Source of the DNA: Oscillospiraceae bacterium
GTDB lineage: Bacteria; Bacillota_A; Clostridia; Oscillospirales; CAG-272
NCBI GenBank assembly: GCA_015064195.1
Contig: SVSO01000045.1
Coordinates: 1-16,304, forward strand
Reading direction: 5' to 3'
Length of the DNA stretch: 16,304 nt
Position 1 is the first letter of the stretch. Every line of letters begins with the position of its first letter. A program made the position numbers and the translations under genes. Shown here piece after piece: positions 6,829 through 13,374 of this stretch. Below the pieces are notes generated by a model, which saw only the letters and a list, made by a program, of their open reading frames with translations, did not search any database and had not been told where the DNA came from.

Positions 6829-7700
6829 GCGATGATATCCGACAGATTTGCCTGAATCTTCGCCGCCACGTCCGGTTTGTTCATGGAATAAACGTGAACA
6901 TTGCGGATGCCGTTGGCGTACAGATCGATGATCTGATCGGTGGCGTATGCGATGCCCGCCTGCTTCATGGCCGCAGGATTTTGGCCGAATTTGTCCACCA
7001 GACTCTTGAACCGCTGGGGCATGAAGGAGCCGGACAGCTTGATGGCGCGCTCCACCTGATTTGCGTTGGTGATGGGCATGATGCCGGGGATGATGGGTAC
7101 GGTGATGCCCGCCTCGCGGATCTTATAGAGGAAATTGTACAGCAGATTGTTGTCGAAAAACATCTGCGTGGTCAGAAACGAACAGCCCGCATCCACTTTT
7201 TCGCGAAGATAACGGATATCATCCTTCTGATTTGCGCTCTCCGGATGGATCTCCGGATAGCACGCGCCGCCGATGCAGAAATCCGCGCCGCTCTCACGAA
7301 TGTCGCGGATGAGGTCAACGGCGTGACGGTATGCCCAGCCGGAACGGTCGGACTGCTCCAGCTCCGGTGTCAGATCGCCCCGGAGAGCCATGACATTTTC
7401 GATGCCGGCTTCCTTCATTTCGGCGATCTTGCGCAGAACCGTCTCCCGGGTGGAGGAGACGCAGGTGAGATGGGCCAGCGTGGGAACGCCGTACTGCTCC
7501 TTGATGTTTTTCGCGATCTCCAGCGTGTAGCGGGAAGTTCCGCCGCCCGCGCCATAGGTGACGCTCATGAAGGAAGGGCGGAGCTTCGCGATCTCCTCGG
7601 TGGCGTGCTTGACGGAATCAAAGGCGGTGTCGGTCTTGGGCGGGAAAACCTCAAAGGAGAGGGAGAGCTTGTCCTGCAGGAATAATTCGCTGAGTTTCAT
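6825..7700 (-). CDS. metF: 5,10-methylenetetrahydrofolate reductase
   Basis: This 291-residue flavoprotein reduces 5,10-methylene-THF to 5-methyl-THF, the methyl donor for the MetH encoded downstream. Recognisable features of the TIM-barrel family are E17 in 'LSFEVFPPKT' (general acid position), 'SVTYGAGG' (46-53), 'LTCV' (78-81), 'ALRGD' (105-109, aspartate contacting flavin), 'CIGGACYPEIHPES' (142-155), 'QMFFD' (179-183) and 'IPGIMPI' (204-210). Length matches the bacterial MetF (about 290-300). The ATG at 7698-7700 has AAGGA about 7 bases upstream. It is the first gene of the metF-activation-metH operon with a promoter directly upstream and only about 30 bases of leader, too short for an S-box riboswitch or T-box. 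Whether it takes electrons from NADH or ferredoxin cannot be told, and no MetV-like partner gene is adjacent. Confidence 0.96.
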   Translation of the reverse strand: MKLSELFLQDKLSLSFEVFPPKTDTAFDSVKHATEEIAKLRPSFMSVTYGAGGGTSRYTLEIAKNIKEQYGVPTLAHLTCVSSTRETVLRKIAEMKEAGIENVMALRGDLTPELEQSDRSGWAYRHAVDLIRDIRESGADFCIGGACYPEIHPESANQKDDIRYLREKVDAGCSFLTTQMFFDNNLLYNFLYKIREAGITVPIIPGIMPITNANQVERAIKLSGSFMPQRFKSLVDKFGQNPAAMKQAGIAYATDQIIDLYANGIRNVHVYSMNKPDVAAKIQANLSDIIA

Positions 7701-7738
7701 GGTAAGTTCCTTCTTTATACAAAAAATAACATATATTA

Positions 7739-7767
7739 ATTATACCACACATTCCGGCCGCCTGCAA
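7739..7767 (-). promoter_or_regulatory. Promoter of the metF-activation-metH operon
   Basis: On the minus strand TTGCAG (7762-7767) and a perfect TATAAT (7739-7744) have a 17-bp spacer. The resulting leader of roughly 30 bases contains only the ribosome site, with no visible riboswitch or T-box. Confidence 0.75.
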
Positions 7768-7808
7768 TGGTTTTTGCGGATATTTTTTGGGGAAAATGCA
7801 AAAAGTGG

Positions 7809-7837
7809 TTGACTTTTAGTTCTTATTATGCTATAAT
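7809..7837 (+). promoter_or_regulatory. Promoter of the alkaline-phosphatase-superfamily gene
   Basis: TTGACT (7809-7814) and TATAAT (7832-7837) have a 17-bp spacer. A start near 7844 would leave the in-frame TTG at 7841 outside the mRNA, supporting the ATG at 7871. Confidence 0.85.
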
Positions 7838-7870
7838 GTATTGAAACATAATTTTAAGGAGGGTTGTCCT

Positions 7871-8644
7871 ATGAAGAAAAAACTGATACTCATTTCCATC
7901 GATGGTATGCGCCCGGACGGATTTGTCACCTGCGGCAATCCGTTTGCCGATGAAATGCGGAAGCTCGGCTCGTACACGCTGACTGCCCGCACGGTCATCC
8001 CCAGCGTCACATTGCCCTGCCATATGTCCATGTTCCACAGCGTTCCGCCCATCCGCCACGGCATCACCACCAACACCTACGTTCCCATGGTGCGCCCGCT
8101 GAACGGTCTTGCTGAGCAGGTGAAAAATGCCGGCGGTATTTCGGCTATGTATTACGGCTGGGAGCCGCTCCGTGACATCTGCCGGCCCGGCTCTCTGCGG
8201 TTTGCCGGCTATCTGAACGCCTATGCGGAGGATGCCACCGATGCATCGCTCACCGACATGGCCATGGAGCGCATGGAAAAGAGCCATCCGGATTTCGTGT
8301 TCCTTTACATGGTGGAAACGGATGAAAAGGGCGGACACGATCACGGCTGGATGTCACCGGAATATCTGAATGTTGTCGGCGCGGCTATTGACAATGTGCG
8401 CCGGGTCTGGGAGAAATTCCACGACGAGTACACCATCATCGTCACCGCTGACCACGGCGGACACGATCGCGGTCACGGCACTGAAATGCCGGAGGACATG
8501 ACCATTCCCATGTTCTTCATCGGCGACGAATTTACGCCGGGACGGGAGCTTTCGGATGTGACCATTCTCGACATCGCCCCCACCGCTGCCGCTGTCATGG
8601 GTGTTCCCGCTGCTCCCGAATGGGAAGGCAGATCGCTTGTATAA
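7871..8644 (+). CDS. Alkaline-phosphatase-superfamily hydrolase (nucleotide pyrophosphatase-like)
   Basis: This 257-residue protein has the metal-binding pattern of type I phosphodiesterase/nucleotide pyrophosphatases. D11 lies in 'ISIDGMRPDG', the nucleophile T47 in 'PSVTLPCHMSMF', D151 and H156 in 'VETDEKGGHDHGW', D194-H195 in 'VTADHGGHD' and H202 in 'GHGTE'. It would hydrolyse phosphodiesters, phosphomonoesters or sulfate esters with two zinc ions; the substrate is unknown. It is shorter than eukaryotic NPPs but typical of the compact bacterial group. No signal peptide is obvious, since the N-terminus MKKKLILISIDG is the first beta strand. The ATG at 7871 is preceded by AAGGAGGG (7856-7863); the upstream TTG at 7841 is rejected. 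It is monocistronic, with its own promoter and terminator, divergent from metF. Confidence 0.87.
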   Translation: MKKKLILISIDGMRPDGFVTCGNPFADEMRKLGSYTLTARTVIPSVTLPCHMSMFHSVPPIRHGITTNTYVPMVRPLNGLAEQVKNAGGISAMYYGWEPLRDICRPGSLRFAGYLNAYAEDATDASLTDMAMERMEKSHPDFVFLYMVETDEKGGHDHGWMSPEYLNVVGAAIDNVRRVWEKFHDEYTIIVTADHGGHDRGHGTEMPEDMTIPMFFIGDEFTPGRELSDVTILDIAPTAAAVMGVPAAPEWEGRSLV

Positions 8645-8656
8645 TAAAAACGAACG

Positions 8657-8686
8657 GCCGCAGAGCAATCGCTCTGCGGCTGTTTT
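8657..8686. terminator. Terminator after the phosphodiesterase gene, readable both ways
   Basis: GCCGCAGAGC (8657-8666) and GCTCTGCGGC (8671-8680) form a perfect 10-bp stem with an AATC loop, followed by TGTTTTG. On the minus strand it is followed by CGTTCGTTTTT, so it could also end the decayed minus-strand genes whose last stop is at 8688-8690. Confidence 0.88.
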
Positions 8687-8687
8687 G

Positions 8688-9166
8688 TCAGTGTGCATCG
8701 ACAAGCTCGAATATCCAAACGGTTTCGGCCGAATCCTGCAGGGTTTCGGGAATGGTATAGATGTGCAGTTTGACCTGACATCCGTCATTTCGCGTGTAGA
8801 TGTACTGGGGCGTGTGTCCGGCGAACAGCTGACGCTTCAGGATGCGGTATCGGTGCTCAGCGTGACATGGTATGCGCCGGTGAAACGCCGTGCTATGACG
8901 GACAGACAGTGATCCACCTCACGGATCCCCGTGCGGCAGATATGCGCCATCGGATCCTCGCTTTTACGAAGCCCTGTCGGCATATGTACTTCATAATAGG
9001 CGGATTTGTCAAGATACATGGTCTTTTCTGCCTGCGAGACCAGCTCCTCTATGGCCATATCACCGTCATGGATGCAGATACCATAAAAAGCAAGAACGCC
9101 TGCCGTGATCCCGATACGTTCGAGCAAAGCACAAAATGTTTTATCATCAAGTGTTTTTTTCTTCAT
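8688..9166 (-). pseudogene. Decayed GGDEF-tail / PAS-like remnant
   Basis: Read on the minus strand, an open stretch from 9166 to 8837 contains 'MAIEELVSQAEKTMY' and 'LDKSAYYEVH'. That is the pattern of the C-terminal end of GGDEF (diguanylate cyclase) domains, where A(D/E)K.MY..K is typical. The GGDEF motif itself is missing. The frame ends at 8837-8839, but the next frame continues with clearly coding-like sequence ('YRILKRQLFAGHTPQYIY' to 'VWIFELVDAH') until a TGA at 8688-8690. A one-base loss near 8845-8855 explains the break. The part after the GGDEF tail resembles the PAS-like start found in related Clostridial GGDEF proteins, but this is a weak assignment. No catalytic function is expected. 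The reading direction and frame breaks are seen; the family calls are inference. Confidence 0.5.
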
Positions 9167-9414
9167 CAAATATTTCAAACGAACGTTCCTTGCGAGAAAT
9201 TGAAATTGTATTTTCGCTTCGATAAAACAAATAACGATCAAGCTTTTGAAGTTGCAAACGATATTTCTTATATTCTTCCGGTTTTGACTGCAAATAGCCA
9301 TTACTTTGAAGCAGGGGATGGAGCGCACTTATTTCTTTCAATTCGGATTCATAGGTATCTTGCGGAATCTGCATCCCAAGTTTGAAAGCATACTCAAAGA
9401 TAGCTGCCTCCGAC
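9147..9414 (-). pseudogene. Unrecognised coding fragment in decayed island
   Basis: A minus-strand frame from about 9414 to a TGA at 9147-9149 encodes a charged, tyrosine-rich segment including 'LLQSNGYLQSKPEEYKKYR' and 'LDRYLFYRSENTISISRK', ending 'SFEIFDEEKNT'. I do not recognise the family. It looks protein-coding because of its composition and because its ends join other coding-like segments by single-base frame changes. At the 5' end it continues a DUF6809-like C-terminus ('AAIFEYAFKLGMQI'). At the 3' end an A7 run (9154-9160) separates it from the frame encoding 'TLDDKTFCALLERIGI'. Removing one A would read EEK-TLDDKTF without a stop. The segment is more AT-rich than the surrounding genes, suggesting transfer. 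It has no promoter or ribosome site of its own. Confidence 0.45.
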
Positions 9415-9588
9415 AAGGCTCATATACTCACTCCAACAATCGTGAAACTTTTCGAAGATCTCCTTCTGCTCGTCGGTGAAGCATTTCTCCAAGTCCTCGT
9501 GATGTCTCAACATATAGCCGAGAAGTTCTTTCATTTCTTTGGTATTTGTTCTGCTATCTTCTTGTGGAACGATATCAAGGATATTTAC
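9394..9588 (-). pseudogene. DUF6809-like remnant, frameshifted, 5' end lost
   Basis: From 9588 downwards on the minus strand the frame reads VNILDIVPQEDSRTNTKEM and then about 45 more residues, including 'EKCFTDEQKEIFEKFHDCW', to a TGA at 9394-9396. The pattern (IVP....., acidic helices, then 'F.Y.FKLG') is that of the small DUF6809 proteins common in Firmicutes. The expected C-terminal 'SEAAIFEYAFKLGMQI' is present but one frame away. Removing one base of CTTG near 9413-9417 would give YMSLSEAAIFEYAFKLG. An in-frame TAA at 9589-9591 and the absence of a start codon or ribosome site show that the 5' end is missing. The loss point lies next to the imperfect hairpin at 9596-9649. The family call is from pattern memory. 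Confidence 0.5.
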
Positions 9589-9595
9589 TTAGGCG

Positions 9596-9649
9596 GTGCT
9601 CGGGCGTGATGCCAACAACAGTAGATTGACATCACGAGTCCCCGAACAC
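9596..9649 (-). repeat. Imperfect inverted repeat at edge of the decayed island
   Basis: GTGCTCGGGCGTGATG (9596-9611) pairs with the arm at 9630-9649, with 15 of 16 positions complementary, one 4-base bulge (9637-9640) and an 18-base loop. The only mismatch (C9599/A9646) becomes a G-U wobble in RNA from the minus strand, so a minus-strand transcript would form the full stem. It lies between the tRNA-Leu terminator and the truncated DUF6809-like remnant. It could be a relic of a mobile element end (for example a subterminal hairpin of the IS200/IS605 type) or a structured RNA. No transposase is visible and I cannot choose between these. Confidence 0.5.
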
Positions 9650-9694
9650 AAAAAGGAATCCGAACCCTTCGCCTACCGGCTTTGGGTTCGGATT
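9650..9694 (-). terminator. Rho-independent terminator of tRNA-Leu
   Basis: AATCCGAACCC (9657-9667) and GGGTTCGGATT (9684-9694) form an 11-bp stem, with an inner GCC/GGC pairing (9671-9673/9678-9680). On the minus strand it is followed by CCTTTTT, and it starts 10 bases past the tRNA 3' end. Confidence 0.88.
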
Positions 9695-9703
9695 TCTACT
9701 GTT

Positions 9704-9788
9704 TGGTGCACCTGACAGGACTTGAACCTGCACACCTCACGATACCAGATCCTAAGTCTGGCGCGTCTGCCAATTCCGCCACAGGTGC
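9704..9788 (-). tRNA. tRNA-Leu (anticodon UAG), CCA encoded
   Basis: The minus strand gives an 85-base tRNA. The acceptor stem is GCACCTG/CAGGTGC with discriminator A and an encoded CCA (3' end at 9704). The anticodon arm is CCAGA-CTTAGGA-TCTGG with anticodon UAG at 9752-9754, which reads CUA and related Leu codons. The T loop is TTCAAGT. A long variable arm with an AUC/GGU stem is the class II shape expected for leucine. Confidence 0.96.
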
Positions 9789-9797
9789 ATTTAAAAT

Positions 9798-9826
9798 ATT
9801 ATATCACAGATAAAAGATTTTGTCAA
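9798..9826 (-). promoter_or_regulatory. Consensus promoter of tRNA-Leu
   Basis: On the minus strand a perfect TTGACA (9821-9826) and a perfect TATAAT (9798-9803) are 17 bp apart. The -10 lies about 10 bases from the mature tRNA 5' end, as usual for a strong stable-RNA promoter. Confidence 0.93.
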
Positions 9827-9830
9827 GGGC

Positions 9831-9859
9831 TTGATTTTTAATTCAATCTGTTGTAGAAT
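9831..9859 (+). promoter_or_regulatory. Promoter of the glycolipid/radical SAM operon
   Basis: TTGATT (9831-9836) and TAGAAT (9854-9859) have a 17-bp spacer, about 60 bases upstream of the GTG start at 9918. Its -35 box is only 4 bases from the -35 box of the divergent tRNA-Leu promoter, so polymerase binding to the two may compete. Confidence 0.65.
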
Positions 9860-9917
9860 ATATAGGGAGACATGAATTCCCATCGCGATTTTATGATCCG
9901 AAAGGAGACGACAGTTT

Positions 9918-11051
9918 GTGAAGGTTCTGATTCTTTCCATCACCGCCGGACAGGGACACAATTCCACGGCCAAGGCCATCTGCGCCTATTTTGAATCCAT
10001 CGGCTGTGAGGCGGAAATGCTGGACACGTTTGAATATCTGAATCCACTGCTCTATGAGACGGTTTCGCGCGGCTATCTTTTAGCGGCGGATAAGGCCAAG
10101 CTCGCCTACAAGGGGGCATACCGGCTGGCCGAGAAGCGCCGCAAATCCAAGACCGACGCCTCTCCCACCCGTGTCACCGGCGGCGTGATGGCGAAAAAAC
10201 TGCTCACCTACATCAATGAGCATCAGCCCGATGCCATCATCTGCACCCACATTTTTGCCGGCATTCTGCTGGATGTGCTCAAGAAAAAAAGGCTGATCAC
10301 CGCAAAAACTGTGGGCATTCTCACCGATTTTGCCTTCCATCCTTACTGGGAGGAGGCCATCCATCTCGATTATGTGGTCACGCCCAGCAAAATGCTCACC
10401 GCGCAGGCACTCAAAAAGGGCTACACCGAATCGCAGGTGCTCCCCCTCGGCATTCCGATCCATCCCAAATTTGCCGACAGCATCTCCAAGGAAGAAGCCC
10501 GCGCCTCGCTGGGACTTGACATCAACAAGCGCACCGTTCTGCTGATGAGCGGCAGTATGGGCTACGGAAACATTGAGGAGACCGTGCGCGCTCTCGACAG
10601 TGTGCCCCACGATTTCCAGCTTATCACGGTTTGCGGCAACAACAGCGCTGCCAAAGCCCGCATTGATGAAATGCAGACAAAAAAGCGCATTCTCAATCTT
10701 GGTTATGTGAACTATGTGGACACCCTCATGGATGCATCCGACTGCATCATCTCAAAGCCGGGCGGGCTTACCACCTCCGAGGCCATGGCCAAGCGGCTGC
10801 CCATGGTCATCGTCGATCCCATTCCCGGTCAGGAGGATCGCAACACGGAATTCCTCACCAACAACGGTGCGGCCATGGCTGTCACCCACACCACGCCGCT
10901 GGACGAGGTGATCTATCAGCTGCTGTGCGATCCCCGGCGTCTTGACGTGATGCGGGATGCCATCGAGATCATCCGCAAGCCCAATTCCACCCGCGACATC
11001 TGCGAATTCACGAAGCAGATCACGGAGCCTGGCACTCAGAGAGGAAATTAA
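9918..11051 (+). CDS. MGDG-synthase/UgtP-like diacylglycerol glycosyltransferase (GT28)
   Basis: This 377-residue enzyme is a two-domain GT-B glycosyltransferase of the MGDG synthase/processive diacylglycerol glucosyltransferase group. The N-terminal acceptor domain has G11-Q-G-H-N15 and 'LTDFAFHPYW' (135-144). The C-terminal nucleotide-sugar domain has 'LLMSGSMGYGNI' (208-219), 'KPGGLTTSEAMAK' (280-292) and 'PIPGQEDRN' (301-309). Such proteins attach glucose or galactose from a UDP-sugar to diacylglycerol at the inner membrane face, making glycolipids or lipoteichoic acid anchors. Length matches (about 370-390). The start is GTG at 9918, preceded by AAAGGAG (9901-9907); no good ATG exists nearby. 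It is the first gene of a five-gene operon and is followed within 2 bases by a glycerophosphodiesterase, which supports a membrane lipid role. Sugar specificity cannot be read from sequence. Confidence 0.87.
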   Translation: MKVLILSITAGQGHNSTAKAICAYFESIGCEAEMLDTFEYLNPLLYETVSRGYLLAADKAKLAYKGAYRLAEKRRKSKTDASPTRVTGGVMAKKLLTYINEHQPDAIICTHIFAGILLDVLKKKRLITAKTVGILTDFAFHPYWEEAIHLDYVVTPSKMLTAQALKKGYTESQVLPLGIPIHPKFADSISKEEARASLGLDINKRTVLLMSGSMGYGNIEETVRALDSVPHDFQLITVCGNNSAAKARIDEMQTKKRILNLGYVNYVDTLMDASDCIISKPGGLTTSEAMAKRLPMVIVDPIPGQEDRNTEFLTNNGAAMAVTHTTPLDEVIYQLLCDPRRLDVMRDAIEIIRKPNSTRDICEFTKQITEPGTQRGN

Positions 11052-11053
11052 AA

Positions 11054-11857
11054 ATGCCCGATTATTTCATGAAAAAAGATACATATGCCAGCGGCGAAGG
11101 CTCGGTCTGCCCGACGGATGCCGCCATGCCCTATCCCCGCATCTGTGCCCACCGCGGATTTTCCACCGTCGCACCGGAGAACACCTTGCCCGCCTACGGC
11201 GCGGCAGTGGGACTGGGCGCGGATGAGATTGAGCTTGATTTGTGGGAGACGGCGGACGGTGTGATCGTGTCCTGCCACGATTCCAGTCTTGACCGCGTTT
11301 CCACCGGAAGCGGCCTTGTGCGGGAGAAAACATACGCGGAGCTGCTGGAGCTTGACTTCGGCGTGAAGCATTCGCCCCGCTTTGCCGGACTGCGCATCGC
11401 CTCCTTTGAGGATATCCTCCGCGCCTTCACCGGCCGCACGATCATGAACATCCACATCAAGCCCGACGACATCAACATGACCGAAATCATGCGCCTCATC
11501 CGCAAATACAATGCGCAGGACTACTGCTATTTCATGGGCATGACCGAGGTCCTGCTCGGCAGACTGCGGGACGAAGCGCCGGAGATCCCGCGATGCTTCG
11601 GTGGATTCACCACCACATGGAACATCGTGGAGACGGCGGTGAAATACGGCTGCAAAAAGATCCAGATGTTCAAGCCCTGCTATAGCAGGGAGATCATCGA
11701 CGACGCCCACAAAAACGGTATCATCTGCAATATTTTCTGGTCGGATGATCCCGGGGAAGCGAAAATGATGCTGGACATGGGCATCGACTGCATCCTCACC
11801 AACGATTTTCAGATCGTCAACGAAGCCGCCAAGGAATGGCTGAAGGAGAAGAAATGA
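11054..11857 (+). CDS. Glycerophosphodiester phosphodiesterase family protein (GDPD)
   Basis: This 267-residue TIM-barrel protein has the GDPD signature. The core starts at about residue 30 with '[17 protein letters not shown]' (32-48), carrying catalytic H33 and R34. The metal ligands E60 and D62 are in 'EIELDLW', and the second catalytic H75 is in 'CHDSSLDR'. The C-terminal '[10 protein letters not shown]' is the usual barrel end. These enzymes split glycerophosphodiesters, released from phospholipids or teichoic-acid turnover, into glycerol-3-phosphate and an alcohol. There is no signal peptide, so it is probably cytoplasmic. The first 30 residues are an extra, poorly conserved extension; translation could alternatively begin at M25. 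The ATG at 11054 is 2 bases after the previous stop, with AGAGGAAA as a weak ribosome site, and the gene ends with a 4-bp ATGA overlap into the acetyltransferase. Confidence 0.88.
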   Translation: MPDYFMKKDTYASGEGSVCPTDAAMPYPRICAHRGFSTVAPENTLPAYGAAVGLGADEIELDLWETADGVIVSCHDSSLDRVSTGSGLVREKTYAELLELDFGVKHSPRFAGLRIASFEDILRAFTGRTIMNIHIKPDDINMTEIMRLIRKYNAQDYCYFMGMTEVLLGRLRDEAPEIPRCFGGFTTTWNIVETAVKYGCKKIQMFKPCYSREIIDDAHKNGIICNIFWSDDPGEAKMMLDMGIDCILTNDFQIVNEAAKEWLKEKK

Positions 11858-12474
11858 CTGTTTATGAGAAAATGAGATCCGGCGAGCTGTATTTCTGCAA
11901 CGATCCGGAGCTGATGGCACTGCAGGCAAAATGCCTTGAGCTGCAGTATGATTACAACATGACCCGCCCGTCCGAGATGGAAAAGCGCATCGAGCTGCTT
12001 GGGAAAATGCTTGCGGAGGTGGGCGAGGGCTGCTACATCGAGCCGCCGCTTCACGCAAATTGGGGCGGTCATCACGTCCATTTCGGCAAAAATGTGTACG
12101 CCAATTTCAACCTGACGCTGGTGGACGATACGGACATTTATGTGGGCGACAGTGTGATGTTTGCGCCCAATGTGGTGGTGGCTACGGCGGGACATCCCAT
12201 AAATCCCGAGCTTCGCCGCCGTGTGGGACAGTACAATATGCCGGTGCATATCGGCAATAATGTGTGGATCGGCGCGGGTGCGATGATCATGCCCGGTGTG
12301 ACCATCGGCGACAATTCGGTCATCGGCGCAGGCAGCGTGGTGACAAAGGACATCCCCGCAAACGTGGTGGCGGTGGGCAATCCCTGCCGCGTGCTCCGTG
12401 AGATCGGCGAGCACGACCGGAAGTATTATTTCAAGGATCGCATGATCGATCCGGCAATTTTTGAGGAGGCGTAA
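11854..12474 (+). CDS. Sugar O-acetyltransferase, maltose/galactoside acetyltransferase type
   Basis: This 206-residue protein belongs to the left-handed beta-helix (hexapeptide repeat) acetyltransferases of the Maa/LacA/NodL group. The N-terminus '[14 protein letters not shown]' (7-20) is the Mac domain, and catalytic H114 is in '[14 protein letters not shown]'. The hexapeptide turns run about 75-185 ('[20 protein letters not shown]', '[15 protein letters not shown]'). These trimers move acetyl from acetyl-CoA to a sugar hydroxyl. Length fits the family (about 185-205). The ATG at 11854 has GAAGGAG (11842-11848) inside the GDPD end and overlaps its stop by 4 bases; the in-frame start at 11836 lacks such a site. 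In this operon the substrate might be a glycolipid head group or a free sugar, which is inference. Confidence 0.92.
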   Translation: MTVYEKMRSGELYFCNDPELMALQAKCLELQYDYNMTRPSEMEKRIELLGKMLAEVGEGCYIEPPLHANWGGHHVHFGKNVYANFNLTLVDDTDIYVGDSVMFAPNVVVATAGHPINPELRRRVGQYNMPVHIGNNVWIGAGAMIMPGVTIGDNSVIGAGSVVTKDIPANVVAVGNPCRVLREIGEHDRKYYFKDRMIDPAIFEEA

Positions 12475-13374
12475 ATGAAGCAGCTGAAACTCAACCGCAC
12501 GGAGCTGACCGTTTCCGAGATCTGCCTTGGCGCAGATCGCTTCGGCTCGACACTCGACCGGGAGACCGCATTTGCCATGCTGGATAAATTCCGTGCAGCC
12601 GGCGGCAATTTTATCGATACCGCCAGCCTGTATGTGCGCGACTGGGATCGGAAGATCTCCGTCAGTGAAGAAATTCTCGGCGAATATCTGCGAAAAAACG
12701 GCAAGGATTCGCTCATCATCGCCACCAAGGGCGCGCATCCGAACCTCGATACGATGCACATTTCCCGCATCAACCGGGAGGAGATCACGGCGGATCTTGA
12801 CGAAAGCCTTACCACGCTGGGACTGGACTGCATCGATTTTTACTGGCTGCATCGGGACAATCCCGAAATGCCCATCGGTGAGATCGTGGAGCTGATGGAG
12901 GAATTCGTGCGCGCCGGAAAGATCCGCTATTACGGCGGCTCCAACTATACGGCGGCGCGGATGCGTGAAGCGGATGCCTATGCGAAGGCTCACGGACTGC
13001 ATGGCTTCTCCGGCGTTTCCAATATGTGGATGCCCGCAAAGCAGAATCCCGGCCATCCGCTGTACAACGACAAAACGCTGGTCGGCTTCACCGATGAGGA
13101 TCTGACGCTGTTTGCCGACACGGGCATGGCCTTCGTGCCGTTCAGCTCCACGGCGAGGGGCTGGTTCTCCAAAGCGGCGGCCGGCAAAGCAGACGAGCGT
13201 CTGGATGGGGTGTTCGACAATGCGGAAAACCGCGCACTGCTTGAAAAATTCAAGGCGGCGGACTGCTCCGTGCAGACCGCGCTCCTGCGTCACATCCGCA
13301 CCTATCCCGTGCAGATCGTGCCGGTCACATCCGCCAGCCGTCTCTCCCAGCTGGACGATATTCTTGCCGTATGA
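12475..13374 (+). CDS. Aldo/keto reductase family oxidoreductase
   Basis: This 299-residue protein has the aldo/keto reductase TIM-barrel pattern with the full catalytic tetrad: D48 in 'FIDTASLY', Y53, K85 in 'IIATKGAH' and H126 in 'YWLHRDNP'. 'SNYTAARM' and the closing 'VTSASRLSQLDDIL' (family: NADPH-binding segment) support the call. These enzymes interconvert aldehydes or ketones and alcohols with NAD(P)H; the substrate is unknown. The ATG follows the acetyltransferase TAA with no gap. AGGAGG (12465-12470) lies inside the end of that gene, only 4 bases away. The last codons overlap the radical SAM start by 4 bases (ATGA), so it is translated within the operon. It is slightly shorter than the 310-330 residues of many relatives, but no motif is missing. 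Confidence 0.9.
   Translation: MKQLKLNRTELTVSEICLGADRFGSTLDRETAFAMLDKFRAAGGNFIDTASLYVRDWDRKISVSEEILGEYLRKNGKDSLIIATKGAHPNLDTMHISRINREEITADLDESLTTLGLDCIDFYWLHRDNPEMPIGEIVELMEEFVRAGKIRYYGGSNYTAARMREADAYAKAHGLHGFSGVSNMWMPAKQNPGHPLYNDKTLVGFTDEDLTLFADTGMAFVPFSSTARGWFSKAAAGKADERLDGVFDNAENRALLEKFKAADCSVQTALLRHIRTYPVQIVPVTSASRLSQLDDILAV

Noticed and set aside
6669..7685. 338-codon plus-strand frame across metF
   Set aside because: Antisense shadow of metF, whose residues and start signals are clear on the other strand.
7841..7870. Upstream TTG start for the phosphodiesterase gene
   Set aside because: It would lie before or at the predicted transcription start and upstream of AAGGAGGG; ATG 7871 is well placed.
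8601..8912. 103-codon plus-strand frame through the terminator and the GGDEF-like remnant
   Set aside because: It runs through a strong terminator hairpin and has no ribosome site; the minus strand carries the family-like sequence.
9382..9609. 75-codon hydrophobic plus-strand frame, a possible small membrane protein
   Set aside because: It is the complement of the DUF6809-like remnant; the hydrophobic look arises from acidic and lysine codons on the other strand. No ribosome site.
11809..13293. 494-codon minus-strand frame across the acetyltransferase and reductase genes
   Set aside because: Antisense shadow of two recognisable genes; it has no ribosome site and its composition is unlike a real protein.
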